This document shows, piece by piece, positions 12,191 through 24,289 of a stretch of DNA of 64,000 nt. Made by a program: the position numbers and the translations under genes. Numbering within the stretch: position 1 is the stretch's first letter; each line of letters begins with the position of its first letter. The stretch is from Lithodes maja (lineage: Eukaryota > Arthropoda > Malacostraca > Decapoda > Lithodidae), in the NCBI GenBank assembly GCA_037953745.1, contig JBAKBP010003207.1:1-64000 (forward strand), written 5' to 3'. The notes under the pieces are model-generated. The model made no database searches and was not told the DNA's origin. It saw only the letters and a program-made list of their open reading frames with translations.

Positions 12191-12910
12191 CACATCTTTT
12201 GCCTCATGTTGTACGTGTTTATAAATATATTTTCTCTCGATGTTACGTGTTTATTATTCAGGTCGACCACTGCAGCACAATACAATGCTAGGGGATTTTT
12301 TCCTCTACCGTTTATTTCTTTTCTGTGTATTCATGAATAATATTCTATAAGCAAGTAACTCCAACCTCACACTCCATAAAAACTAAGAACATAAAATTGA
12401 GGGTATGTCTTACATTAAATATAACCGATCAGGTGAATGGCATATAATACAACGTGAGTAGATTACGCTAATTATTTATATTATTTAAAATATCTATAAA
12501 TTGTGGAGCATCAGAGGTCAGACGGCCATCCCCGCTATACTGGCATTTTAAAAGTGGCTGCTTCACACAACACTGGACTTGTTCAGCTGATCAGGTGTTT
12601 TAGTCTTTAGATTGATGTCAAGGTTCTTGAGCCATAACAAACATCTGTAATGATACAAATGCCAGCTTTCATGGGTCAGCAATTTACCGAGATGATGTCA
12701 CTGGACTCTTTATTCAGTCAGCCATGATTATACACTCGTATGTGAGTATACTTTATACTGTATACTCGTAGATACACCCTACTTATGGCTAAGCGCTTCA
12801 CCTTACCTTTGGGAAAGAAGTGATATACGAAATTCTTTTGCTTCCGCTTGCATTTTCCACAAACAACACAGCTGTGACCGTGTTGTTTTCTGGTTTTCTG
12901 GGTGTGTGTG
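12191..12910. other. Unassigned AT-rich spacer between two LINEs
   Basis: About 0.7 kb with no recognised domain or repeat. It contains short direct repeats of TATACTCGTA text near 12730-12770. Confidence 0.45.
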
Positions 12911-15862
12911 AAGGCCCCCGGGTGAAAAACACCCGCTTGGCCCTGTAAGACGGGTTGTCAGAGGGATATCAGACTATGGCAACAATTCCCGTTGCCAATG
13001 GTAGACACACAATAACCTTGATAGGGCGAATTTCAAAGCCTCATCCGCAGTCCCTGTCCCCAGAAGAACCTTCAGGCCAAAGTCACGAGCTTGTAGTTGC
13101 CAAACATGTTCCCGAAGTAGTTGACGTTGGCTGTAAAATCGGGGGCACTCCTCCACAAGATGTTCCGGTGTCTCTGAGAGCTGACACCAACGGCAGTCCG
13201 GGCACCGCAGCAGCCGGAGACGACAGAGATGAGATGACAATGAAGTGTGTCCTATACGGAGCATTGTGAGAGCGACGTCAATCTTACGCAAGGGGTGTCG
13301 GCCCCAAGGCTGAAGACAATCAATATGGCAGGAACCCAGAGACGTACCCCGTAGAAGAGGGAACAGTTCCAAATCCCACTGACGTCGGCAGGCCTTCCTG
13401 ACAGTAGAGGCCAGAGTCCGCAGATCCTCTTTGATGAGTACTGTAATCCTAGACGAGTGTGCCAGCTTCGCTGCACTGTTGGCCACCACGTTACCACGAA
13501 TGCCAGCATGAGACGGCAACCACTGGAAGACAACCGTCCAGGCCGGGTCCCGGTACTGGTGCAGGAGGCCCTGGATCTCGAACACAAGTGGTGCATACGT
13601 CGACGGTCTGTCAGAGAGGATGAGATGTAGGGAGGACTGGGAGTCGGTAAAGATCACCACTTGTTGAGGCTGCAGATGAGTTCTCACAAAGACCAGAGCT
13701 CGATAGATGGCAAATAACTCCGCGCAATGATAGGGTGGTACCCATGAATACTCCAGGTTTGGCATATGGAGAGGTCTTCATAGTAGACGGCTGCTGTCAG
13801 AGAGGTCGGGGGCACGAAAGACCCATCCGTGTATATACTGAAATAGCCAATATAGCGTGATGCTGCTAACTCTACGAAGTATGCACTGGCCTGTCCAGTG
13901 TCGGTCGATTTCTTGAATCCAGGGCTGAAGATGGTCAGGACACGCTCACAGAGATCAATCCAAGGGGGAACTGGGGGCAATACCAAAGCTGAAGAGGGGG
14001 GGGGGGGTGATACCCAGACGCCTGTAGTGGAGGAGACTGCGCACCAAAAAGGGCCGACGCCACTTCACCGGCCATGATGGAGCATCCCGTGCGACCCCTG
14101 AGGTGGCATGTGGTATCGCCAGCGGTCGGGTCACAGAGTACGTGGTCACACGCTGCACCCTCTTGCAATCCGCAACCACCCTCGTCCACCGGAGAGGCAA
14201 TAGCCCTGACTCGGCCATGAGCGATACAGTTGGGGATGAGCAAAACGCACCCAAGGCGATGCGCAGGGCAGCGTTTTGAATGGTGTCCAATCGCTTGAGT
14301 ACAGAATCCGATGCTGATCCATACACTACACTGCCGTAAGCGATCTTACTACGGATAAACGATTCATAAAACCGTAAAAGATCATCACGTGAAGCACCCC
14401 ACTTTGTTCCAGCGATACACTTCATAACGCCGAGGCGCCTCATGCAGGACGATCATAAGTAGTCCATGTGGGCACGCCAGGCCAGCACCGGCCCATCCAA
14501 CAGCAGACACAAGAAGGTATGGCGTGTCGGATACATGCGAGGTTCATCCCCAATGGACACCCTCGGCAGTCCTGGCAACTTGGTCTTCATGGTAAAACAC
14601 ATGATCTCACTCTTCTGGGAGGACAGTCGCAAACCCCAATCCTGTGCCCACGAATGTAAGTCATCAACTGCCTTCTGTAACTTATCCTGCGCCTCCTGTA
14701 GTGTATCCGCGCAGCAAACTATGACGATGTCATCCACGTAAACCAGGAGGGAGGCCACCCGGGAACGGCGGGCATCAGACATGAAGATGTTATACAAGAG
14801 GGGACTGAGCCCTGAGCCCTGAGGAAATCCCTTATTCACCGGCACTGATCGCGACGTCGAAGTCCCAACTGACACAGAGAGAGATCGTCCAAGCAAAAAA
14901 CTGCAGAACCAGGCCAGGACAGGACATCCAATGCCAAGCTAGCACAGTTTATACAATCCGCCAGAATGTGACGCAGAGTCAAACGCACCAGCGATGTCGA
15001 TGAAGGCCACTAGGAGGACTTGTTTGCGACGATAAGCTTCTTGTATAAGGAGGTCGAGTCGCAGCAACACATCAATAGTCCCTCTACACAGGGACGGAAT
15101 CCATCTAGTTCCTACCACAGACAGTAGACATATTCCTCTCCGAGATGATGGAAGGGAAGGGTTCTTCCCTGGCTTGGGGAACGGAAGCAGCAGCGTGCGC
15201 TTCCACAGCGCCGGGTATACTCCAGAGCACCAGCACCTATTGTATAGTTCCAAGAGCTCCTCCTGGGCCTCACTAGGGAGATGCGTGAGCATCTCATAGG
15301 CCACCTCGTTACAACCCAACGCCTTGCCAGTGGGGAGAGACACCAACGTACGACTGACTTTCAGAGCCATCAGGGGGCAGGCTAGCCCATCAGCATCAGG
15401 GGCATTAGACTCCAAGTGGTATGAGATTACCGACTCAATGTGAACAGGGTTCAGCAAGGGGGCCGACAATCTAAACATATCCCCGAAGTAGGAGGCCAGA
15501 CAATCCGCTTGCACCTGTGAATCATGGGTTAGGGCTCCATCGACACTGAGGGGTGGCCACGCTACATGCAGCCCTCCAGCCGGACATCTTGCGGACAAAT
15601 TCCCAAGCTCTCTTGCATGACTTGGCAAATCGCAGTGTAGGACAGAAGGCGGCCCAAGCCTTCCTCTTGGCTGCCAAGACGACCTTGGAACATCTCGCAC
15701 CCTATTGACGAGCAGCCCGTTTCGTTTCACAACAGGTTCCATGGACGATGACGTGCCCGTACTCCCTCGGCGCAATCCTGATCCCACCACGGAACAACCG
15801 GCCTGCCATGAGGTGGGGAGTGTTACGATCCAGGTTCTCAAAGACACAGGGCTCTTCAACAT
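12911..15862 (-). pseudogene. LINE ORF2 fragment with reverse transcriptase and RNase H (I/R1-like), broken
   Basis: On the minus strand, 14939-15862 reads RT fingers and palm (VYPALWKRTLLLPFPKPGKN, then AFIDIAGAFDSASH). 14453-14896 reads GFPQGSGLSPLLYNIFMSD, then the catalytic YVDDIVIV box. 13955-14443 reads the RT thumb/connection, 13684-13986 the first RNase H box (IYTDGSF), and 12974-13765 the rest of RNase H (CAELFAIYRAL, FTDSQSSL, WLPSHAGIRGN). The three RT pieces share one frame and are split by in-frame stops near 14939 and 14453. The RNase H part needs two frame changes, near 13960 and 13760. The expected final RNase H aspartate is replaced (GNVVAN). The endonuclease half is missing, so the copy is dead. 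An RT plus RNase H LINE points to the I, R1 or LOA group; I cannot decide which. Confidence 0.8.
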
Positions 15863-15869
15863 TGGACTA

Positions 15870-17455
15870 TGTGACGCCTCCCGGCGCTGGCAGAATGGTT
15901 GCGTGGGGCATTGCAGCTCGCTAGCGCTCGCCAGGATGGGGGGATAGGCTACAGTTGTCCTAGAATGATCTGCTTTCTTTTATTAGTGTCGTGTTGCCAC
16001 AGACAGTCTAGAAATGGTCTTTGTTTTGGTCTGTGACCGCGCCTTATATTTTATATTCGCTATAATATAAATGTTGCTTGTGTGGGAGGCGAGCGAGAGC
16101 GGGTGAGGGAGTACACCTGGTAGCGGGGGGTGAGTCATGATGCGGCTCGCTTGGGCGCTGATGGCGTTGGCGGCCGGGTGGTCAACTAGTCCCTTCCCGT
16201 CGCGGCCTCATGTTTTTTTACCAAGCTCAGAGCTTGCCTGACACGCGTATCGTCTACATCCTTTGCAATTCTGTCCCCCATACTCGCCACTTTGCATACT
16301 ATTTCTCTCTCTCGACTTCTCCTTTCTCATTCTCTAATCTTTATTAAACTCAACATCCCTTCTGGTTTCAGCATAGACGTTCACCGTCGGCCAGTCGTAT
16401 TGTACGCGAAGCTCTCGGATATTTCCATGTATTAGGCTTTAATGAGGTTTGGAGAGACGGACTTTTCCGTGTGTGTCCTCTCTCGGGAAGGTTGTAGACC
16501 GGTATATGTCTCCCTGGCAAGGTGTTGAGTGATTCTGCTGGGTTATTTAAAGCTAGACTAGGGGTAAGGTTACTGTGTCGTTGTCTCCGATGTGTGCAGT
16601 GTTAGCTAAGCCCTGCACGACATCGACAGGTACTGTGGGAGCCTAAGTTGTCTTCGGGTGGGTTTACCTTGCGAGCACAGCGCTGTGGTGTGAGAGGGCC
16701 ATAGCCTATCCCTCACAACATAGTGCTGCCTCTTTGGGTTGACTTCTGAGGGATCGCCAGGATAGAACTAGGTACTAGAGACCTAGATTTATCAAAAGAG
16801 CGTCCCCGTCATATAACCTAATCTTCATTATACCACCTTCGGACAACGTTAGACTACGAGCCGCATGCTCGCCCATTGTTGCCCTGCCTTGATACCCCAG
16901 CTAGACTTTATTAACTAAGCAGACACTGGTTAGAGATAAGCTCCATTATTATATGTATGCCACATTATTATTCACTGCACTTTTGAGCCGAGGTTGTTGT
17001 TGAGTTGCACAACCCTAGTAGGCTGTTGCGTTGTGTCGCGAAGCATTTCTTTAGTTGTCGAGCATTACTACCTTTGCGCAGTCTTTATTATTCGCCTGCC
17101 TATTATTACTATATGTCCTAGCATTTATTGTGACCCGTATTCTGCATTATAATTGTTCAAGATTCTTTACGAACATCTTCCCAGCATCAGACTTATTTCA
17201 GAAGTTTCCAGTTGATGTTGCAGGACTAGCATTGCACTTTCTTTAATACAGGAGTGCCAGTTATTTGAGTATCTACCGTAACGTTAATTAATCACGTTAA
17301 CTATCTTTTCTTTGTGTAACCTAATCGAGTAATCTTTTACTGTTTGAGAATAGGCTGTTTCATCGAGCGTCAGCCTAGTGTGTGTGCACCAGTTACCGAG
17401 TCATAGGATACCTCGTTGTCCAGGCACGACTCAGGGCGGTAATGGTGTTTTGTTT
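15870..17455 (+). mobile_element. LTR of a Gmr1-like gypsy element, 3'-truncated
   Basis: Begins TGTGACGCCTCCC, abutting the LINE at 15862, and follows the layout of the LTRs at 684 and 28939: a GATCGCCAGGA-type segment near 16755, AGCTAGACTTTATTAA near 16900, CCTAGTAGGCTGTTG near 17008. The final ~80-100 bases, including the expected CGTAACA end, are missing. The sequence passes into the tandem repeat at about 17460. No internal gypsy DNA is attached, so it is a solo or broken LTR of a third LTR subfamily. Confidence 0.75.
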
Positions 17456-18851
17456 TCCAGTGTTTAACCTTTATAATGGTTATCAAAAGTTAGGCAATAC
17501 GAAATCAAGGTTACCAGTAACTTGTAGTGCAAATGAAGACATTTGAATAAAAAACTAAAAATAAATAGTATAAGTTGACCTTTCACCTTGACCAGTGACC
17601 TTGACCTTAATGTAAGAGTACATTATTGTGTTCATTGACATTGCCCAGGAAAATCAAATAAGCAAGACTAATTTCATTAAAACCCACCAGTTAGTTTCAT
17701 ATATATTTATAGAATAGTTGACCTTGACCTTTGACCTTCACTTTACCTTCATGATCAGTGTCTCAAATTTTATTATTTTCCATTTCATTTAAAGTGCAAC
17801 TATCTCACCAATTTGCTTTTAAGTTTGCATGAAAAGTAAATAAAATAGCATATTGACCTTTTATTTGACCTTGACCTTTCATTTGGAATGGTATAGTTTC
17901 TTATATGACCTTGGCCTAGGTATTCCAAATATGCATTGTAAGCCTAGTGAGAATCTAACAGTTAGTATAAGAAATACTAGTAAACCCTTCTTTTGACCTT
18001 TGACTTTGACCGTAGACCTTACCCTTTGGAATATTTATCCAACATGTGTAATACGATATCAAAGTTACCAGTTACTTGTATGGTGAAAATGAAGATATTT
18101 GAATAAAACACTAAAAATATATAGTAAAAGTTGACCTTGACCTGTGACCTTGACCTTTATGTAAAAGTAAATGTTTTTGTATTATTGACATTGACCAATA
18201 AAATAAAATAAGCATGCCTAATTTCATTAAAACCCATCAGTTAGTTTTATATATAATAATAGAATATTTGACTTCGACCTTTGTCCTTTATCTTGACCTC
18301 TATTATATGTCAACATATAGTATTTTCCTTTTCATTTAACCTAAGAAATGCGCATGGGGGTAATTAGAAACGTCCCCCTGTGCTGACGTATTTGAGCTGT
18401 TTCCATCACTAAAATATTCATTTTACCATAAATAGCATTAATACTTATCCATACGCGCCTATTATGGGTTGATTATAAAGGTATTAACCTGAAACAACAA
18501 TAAAACGAGTGAAAACAGCGTTTGGATGGTCCAAATCGGAGATATAGGCCGCGAGTTATATAATATATGGGTGAGGCAACCTGCTTTCCCGCCAATTTCC
18601 CCCAAGGCCACTGAGACACAGTCGATCGATATTCTCTCTCTCTCTCTTGCACTCGCTTGCTAACACTGATGACAATGCCCTGCTTGCAGCTCACTAATGT
18701 TAGCACAAAAATATACCTCAGAATAAGGGAATAACAGGGAAAATAGGTGATAACTGAAGGAGGGGAGGAAAGTGGGGAAGGAGGGGAGGTAGAGGAGTGA
18801 TATTTTGCATGGCCTAGGGGCCCCCAATTTTTTTTTTTTTTTTTTCGATGT

Positions 18852-19269
18852 TTAACCCTTGTCTAGCGGGTCCTCTGTGGCCGTTTTGGGCCTTTTCAGG
18901 CCATTCTGACTGCTATATCAACCATCAGTATGAAAGGAACTGTATTGCGCCGAAAACTAGGTGGAAATCGCTACACAATGACGCCACATACAGCTACGTA
19001 GCACTCGTGGAGCACTGACAGTGTTACCTCGAAGATGGAAGTTTAGCTGATTTTGCTACATTGCTCACTTTTAGCGAACTATTGGTTACACTGTCATCCT
19101 CCCGCGCGGTGGGGGAACTGGAGTTAGTGTGGGCCGGGAGGCCACAGATGTCGGACGTATGGATCATTACTATCCCACCCATTTTCACTCGATTTCCACC
19201 CTTTTTTCACCCGCTTTTTGCCAGTTTTTTTAACTCGACTTATGTTGCGTGCCGCTCTTTAAGGGTTAA
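18852..19269 (+). mobile_element. TTAA-bounded element, family B copy 1 (B1), nested in A1
   Basis: Reads TTAACCCTTGTCTAGCGGG at the left and GCCGCTCTTTAAGGGTTAA at the right. A second copy at 26796-27205 is nearly identical through GGCCGTTTTGGGCCTTTTCAGG, ATCAACCATCAGTATGAAAG and CGTAGCACTCGTGGAGCACTG. There is no ORF with known domains. Ends with CCCTT/AAGGG inside TTAA fit a piggyBac-type non-autonomous element. Confidence 0.88.
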
Positions 19270-19294
19270 AGTTGATTTTTGTTTTCTCTGACTC

Positions 19295-19948
19295 TTAACC
19301 CGTTGAACCCGGCTAGTTATAATATTTTGTTCACCCCAGTCCCAAGCCATTTTCACTTCTTTTTTTTTTTTTTGCTAAAATGGAAGACAAGGATGAGAAA
19401 TGAAAAAAAAAAAAAAAATCACCTCGGATATTTTGGGGGGGGGGGGGAGCCTCAAAAAAATTTGTTGAGCCAAAATGGAAGAGAATGGTGAGAAATGAAG
19501 AAAAAAACTCACCTTGGTCATTTGGGGGGCGGGGGGGGGGGTCGAAAGTTCGTCTCCCCCGCATGACCACCCGCCTGGGAGCACTAGGGTAAAAACTGAG
19601 TATGGCATTGTACGGCATACATCCTAAGGAGTGTCTCACATAAATCTCAAGCCTCTAGCTCTCATACGACCGGAGTAATGAAGGTTCAAAGTGGCGGTGA
19701 ACTAAGGGTGTAAAGTATCCCCACTAAGCCCACCACCACCGGCCGCGCGGCTGTCTTGGCCCGCTCACACCTACCGGCCCGGCTCCCACACACACTACGG
19801 TACCTCCCCCTCCTATTCTCCCGCCATTTCCTACCTTACGAGCCACGTAAATGATTTTAATATGCCGGACGCACGTGATGCGTCACTGGGAGTTGGTGAT
19901 AACAAACTGCCGACGCATCACGTGCGACGCTGGGTCTCAATGGGTTAA
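19295..19948 (+). mobile_element. TTAA-bounded element, family C (C1), nested in A1
   Basis: Reads TTAACCCGTTGAACCCGGC at the left and GTCTCAATGGGTTAA at the right; the inverted right end is TTAACCCATTGAGACCCAG. The interior holds a ~100-base direct duplication (AAAATGGAAGA...GAGAAATGAA...TCACCT...TTTGGGGGG at about 19376-19445 and 19473-19550) with long A, G and T runs. A related worn copy lies at 22205-22573. No transposase. Confidence 0.82.
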
Positions 19949-21165
19949 GAGTCTTCCTGTAGTCCGCCGGGGGAACTCTTAAGAGTCTTCCCGCAGTTCC
20001 CTGGTTAATGTGCATCTATCTCACCAAATGTGAAGTTTACATGAAAAGTACAAAAAATAGCACACTGACCTTTTATATCACCTTGACCTGTGATATTGAC
20101 CTTTCATATGGAATTGTAGAGTTGCTTGTATGACCTTGGCCTAGGTATTCCGAATATACACGGTAAGCCTAGTGAGAATCAAACATTTAGTATAAGAAAT
20201 ATGAGTGAAAAACTTATTTTGACCTTTGACCTTGATCTTTGACCTTACCCATTAGAATATGTATCTACAATTTGTGCAACACGATATCAAGGTTACCAGT
20301 ACCTTGTATAGTGAAAATGAAGATATTTGAGTAAAAAGTAAAATATATTGTTAAAGTTGACCTTTGACCTTAACCTGTAACCTTGACCTTTATGTTCGAT
20401 TATTTGATTTGTTTTCATTGACATTGCCCCGGAAAATCAAATTAACATGCCTTATATCATTAAAACCCACCAGTTAGTTTCATATTATATTAATAGAATA
20501 GTTGACCTTGACCTTTGACATTTATATTGACCTTTATGGTATGTGTGTCCAAATGTATTATTTTCCTTTTCATTTAAAGTGCAACTATCTCACCAAATGT
20601 TGTGCAGTGTGCATGAAAAGTAAAGAGAATAGCATATTGACCTTATTTTTACCTTGACCTGTGACCTTGCATATGGAATTGTATAGTTTCTTGTATGACC
20701 TTGGCGTAGGTATTCCAAATATACATGGTAAGCCTAGTGAGAATCTAACAGTCAGTATAAGAAATACTAGTGAAAAACTTATTTTGACCTTTGACCTTGA
20801 CCTTTGGCCTTACCCTTTAGAATATTTACCAAATATTTGGTCAATACAATATTAAGGTTACCAGTAACTTGTATAGTGAAAATTAATACATTTGAGTAAA
20901 AACTAAAACATATGAAATATTGACCTTATTTTTAACCTTGACCTTTGACCTTAACCTTTAAGTTAAAATGGAAAAATACTTTTTGAATGACCGTCGCATT
21001 GACCAAATGGATATACCTGTGAAATTTGATGAAAATCCATCAAACGGTCTAGGAGGAGTTTCCGGACAGACGGACGACGACGACAGACAAGCTGACTGGT
21101 GGTACACAGTATACGTGCGGGATCTGTGTGCGCGATACCACTCTGCTTCGCAGAGTTGCTAATAT

Positions 21166-21639
21166 GCTTTCAACCACATCATCGTCCAATTTTATTAAAT
21201 AAATGTCCCCAATAAACCCTTACAATAATGATTACAGAATAGTTTCTGTGGGTCGGTAGTGTGACGTCACAGTCTACCGATCACGTCATCGACGTTCAGT
21301 TTTTTTACCGAATAGCAGACGAATTTCCTTCAAACGGCAGCCCAGTTGTGGTCAAGCAGATCTGTGGTCGATAAAAATGGCAACCGACACAGAGAGAGAG
21401 AGAGAGCAGTTGATTAATCGACTGTTCACGTGAGGATTAGAGTAGAAAACAAACGGGGGAAGAACGCTAAGAGGAACACAGAATTTTGGGTAACTGATGA
21501 CACAGAACTTATTGATTGTTCTGCTGCAATCAGGTGTTCTTACGAGAATACTAATCTACTCATGATTATATAGAATACAGTAAACAAAACAAGTAGATCA
21601 TAGTCAAGCTTCAACTGTTCTGAACCCATTGGATCCCAA
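21166..21639. other. Unassigned spacer
   Basis: No gene or named repeat recognised. It includes a short (GA)n run near 21390-21405. Confidence 0.45.
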
Positions 21640-22204
21640 AACGATTGCTCTGTACAGGGGCATAGTGCGTCCTTGTATTGAGTATTGTTCACATGTGTGG
21701 GGAGATTCCTCTCACACCGCTCTCCTAGACAAAGTTGAAAGGAAGGCCTTTCGTATCATTAACTCCCATCCACTCACCAACTCTCTGCAATCTCTCTCTC
21801 TCCGCCGCAATGTTGCATCTCTCTCGCTATTCTATCGCTACTATAATAATCAGTGTTCCTCAGAGCTTTCCCAGTGTATACCACCTCCTTTACGTAGGGC
21901 ACATGGTACCCGTCTTACAACTCAATCCCACCCCTACTCTGTGCAACTCTCCAACCCAAGAGTGAAATGTTACTCTCAAACTTTCTTCTACTCAACAGCT
22001 GAGCTCTGGAACTCTCTCCCAGAATCAGTCTTTCCCTCTTCCTATGACTTAAATTGCTTCAAAGTCAGTGTGTCCAGGCATTTTGGCTCGAACGTCCCTT
22101 GATTTTGGCCCTGTCACTCTTTCAACTATGTGGGAGGCACTCGCTATAGGCAGTTCTGCCTTTTGCCTCCCTCAATCACATAGAAAAAAAAAAAAAAAAA
22201 AAAT
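21640..22204 (+). mobile_element. Second copy of the Jockey-like LINE, 3' end with poly-A tail
   Basis: The frame ending at 22102 encodes the RT C-terminal region (ALYRGIVRPCIEYCSHVWGD, KVERKAFRIINSHP, TAELWNSLPESV) and is nearly identical to the minus-strand copy at 10170-10650. The copy begins abruptly near 21640 within RT, so it is severely 5'-truncated, and ends with CCCTCAATCACATAG followed by about 20 A at 22182-22203. With the copy at 10078 it defines the 3' end of the family. High similarity suggests fairly recent activity. Confidence 0.88.
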
Positions 22205-22573
22205 TACACTCCAGGACCAGCCACTTGTACATTTTTGTTTACCTGAAAACACATGCGATGGGTTAGTAATGAAGGGAAAACAACACTAAACCACTTACCC
22301 AGGACATTTGGAGGTCCTGGTGGGCGGGGGAACGTCACAATTAACATGGGGTGATGGGTAGGCAAAATACTGGAAAAGCAATCCCGCGCGCGCCCACACG
22401 CATACGGCTGAACTTGGGGGGTTGCCAACCATCGGTATTGTTCTGTGGGATCCTATAGCAGTTCCCATACAAATCTGAACACTCTAGGTGCCATAAGACA
22501 AGAGTAATTAAGGCGGGGACATTACATACATAGGCGACGCATAACGTGTATCGCTGGGGTCCAGTGGGTTGAA
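22205..22573. mobile_element. Degenerate remnant related to TTAA element family C
   Basis: The right part (GACGCATAACGTGTATCGCTGG, then CCAGTGGGTTGAA at about 22530-22573) resembles the right end of C1 (CGACGCATCACGTGCGACG...CAATGGGTTAA). The terminal TTAA has become TTGA. The left end is not clear and may have been lost when the LINE inserted. Confidence 0.5.
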
Positions 22574-23268
22574 CCTGAATCCCCAATTTATATAATTATA
22601 TTATATGCGTGACTCTCCCCCCAAAAACATATATTGATCCGATCAAGTATTATGCGCAACATTGTGGTTATGTTCATGTTGACAAGCTTCCCAATCTCAT
22701 TGTTCAACTCTAGGTTGAAATCAAGATTTCAAGGATAGCTCATTGGAGTATTTACTATTCAAAAGGGTTTGTCAATATCAGTTACAAGATGTTTAATCTC
22801 ATCTTTGTGACGATTTTCCTTCATCGTAAGCTTTATATAGTTTATAAATAGTCTATATAGCCTATAAATTACTACCGGTATGTTGCATTGGTCATAATAT
22901 TATATTCACAGGGTGAATATATCATATGTCCCGCGGTAATTTCAATAGTGCGTGAAGCAGTGATCAACCCTGCTTCATATTATCCGTATATTATCGTCTG
23001 TCCCAGTATAATGATCGCCTGCTTCATATTATTATTTCGTTCAATGACGTGGTCACTTTGCGTTTCCATTCTCAGTGGCTGTCGTCTGCATATGTTTTAA
23101 TTGTTTATTAGTTTATTGGGTGCTATCGTAAATACGATAGGCTATGACTCTTTTGTGATCCCGTATGTCTCTGTGACGTCCGGTCGCTCCTGCAGCACGA
23201 CGTAGGATGAGTAGATCGTATATTATAAGATTGTAAATAAGTTAAGTTATAAAAGGCCTAATATGCTA
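22574..23268. other. Unassigned AT-rich spacer
   Basis: No recognised gene or repeat. The short frame at 22888-23100 has no domain I know. Confidence 0.45.
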
Positions 23269-23904
23269 TTAACCCGGGAGCTGCGGGAAGACTCTTAAGA
23301 GTTCCCCCGGCGGACTGCGGGAAGACTCTCCTGAGTAAGTAAAATTAAAAATCAACTTTTGACATCGAAATTTTTTTTTTTTTTTATTTTATTTTTTTTA
23401 TTTTTTTTTTTTTTTTGGCCCCTGGGCCATGCAAAATCTCAGTCCTCTACCTCCCCTCCTTCCCCACTTTCCTCCTATCCCTCAGTTATCACCTATTTTC
23501 CCTATTATTCCCTTATTCTGAGGTATATTTTTGTGCTAACATTAGCGAGTTGCAAGCAGGGTGTTGTCATCACTGATAGCAATCGAGTGCAAGAGAGAGA
23601 GAGAGAGAGTATCGATCGACTGTGTCGCAGTGGCCTTGGGGAAAATTGGCGGGAAGGTAGCTTGCCTCACCCATACATTATACAACTCGCGGGCTATATC
23701 TCCGATTTTGACCATCCAAACGCTGTTTTCACTCGTTTTATTGTTGTTTCAGGTTAATACCTTTATAATCAACCCATAATAGGCGCATATGGATAATTAT
23801 TAATGCTATTAATGGTACAATGAATATTTTAGTGACGAAAAACCTCAAATATGTCAGCACAGGGGGAGGTTTTCAATTACCCCCGTGCGCACTTCAGAGG
23901 TTAA
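23269..23904 (+). mobile_element. TTAA-bounded element, family A copy 2 (A2)
   Basis: Starts TTAACCCGGGAGCTGCGGG and ends GCGCACTTCAGAGGTTAA. It is 636 bases long, the same as A3 (59930-60565), and the two are nearly identical through the T-run, GGCCCCTGGGCCATGC, the (GA)n patch and the ATCGATCGACTGTGTC segment. The left end holds a palindrome (GACTCTTAAGAGTTCCCC) followed by a partial repeat of itself. No ORF with recognisable domains. Confidence 0.9.
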
Positions 23905-24289
23905 GCAATATTGCCATGGTCTTATGTATTATATATGATTTTATCGTATATATTAATATAATTTATCGTATAGAGCAACCTAGATGCGGTACGATAATTT
24001 GGGCTCCTGGCGTTTGCCAAGGCAGCAAGGTGTGCCTTTGAGTAAGGGCAGAGCCTTCACGAACACCAACCAGCTAACATCTATTTTCCGCCCTCAGTTG
24101 ATCGCGCTTTTGAGCCTCTAATCAAAATACACTGACAGCAATACAAACAGCTACACCATCACGATGCTCTCATCGACGCCATGACTGACTGACAGATAAG
24201 CATAATATTCATGTCCATTCCCATGTAATCATTTATTCTTTCTTTTACTTGACTCGATTCTCGGGACCGAAGTCTCGTTCCCCGTTGTC
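23905..24289. other. Unassigned DNA upstream of the truncated gypsy pol
   Basis: No gag, primer-binding site or 5' LTR can be seen here, although these should precede the pol fragment if it were intact. This marks the point where the gypsy element was truncated or rearranged. Confidence 0.5.

Larger units (their letters stand above)
18336..20008 (-). mobile_element. TTAA-bounded element A1, itself carrying elements B1 and C1
   Basis: Inverted copy of family A: starts TTAACCTAAGAAATGCGCATGG and ends with GACTCTTAAGAGT, GCAGTTCCCTGGTTAA. It interrupts the tandem-repeat segment that reads TTTCATTTAAAGTGCAACTATCTCACC in the units at about 17787 and 20569, giving an empty-site comparison with a TTAA target. 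Inside it, element B1 sits in a TTAA before the GTTGATTTTT word and element C1 sits in a second TTAA beside the GAGTCTTCC word. Both words are adjacent sequence in uninterrupted copies A2 and A3. Confidence 0.9.
17463..21165 (+). repeat. Tandem repeat, ~560-bp unit, rich in TGACCTTGACC words
   Basis: A landmark TTACCAGTAACTTGTA-like word recurs at about 17511, 18065, 20293 and 20857. The spacings are ~555, ~559 (after subtracting the 1,669 net bases of the inserted element A1) and ~565, so this is a head-to-tail array of a ~560-bp unit with about 3.5 copies plus part units. Each unit contains several blocks of TGACCTTTGACCTT and TGACCTTGACC, an ATTAAAACCCACCAGTTAG segment, and a TTAAAGTGCAACTATCTCACC segment. 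The array ends with CATCAAACGGTCTAGGAG and GACAGACGGACGACGACGAC text near 21043-21085. No coding capacity. Confidence 0.85.
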
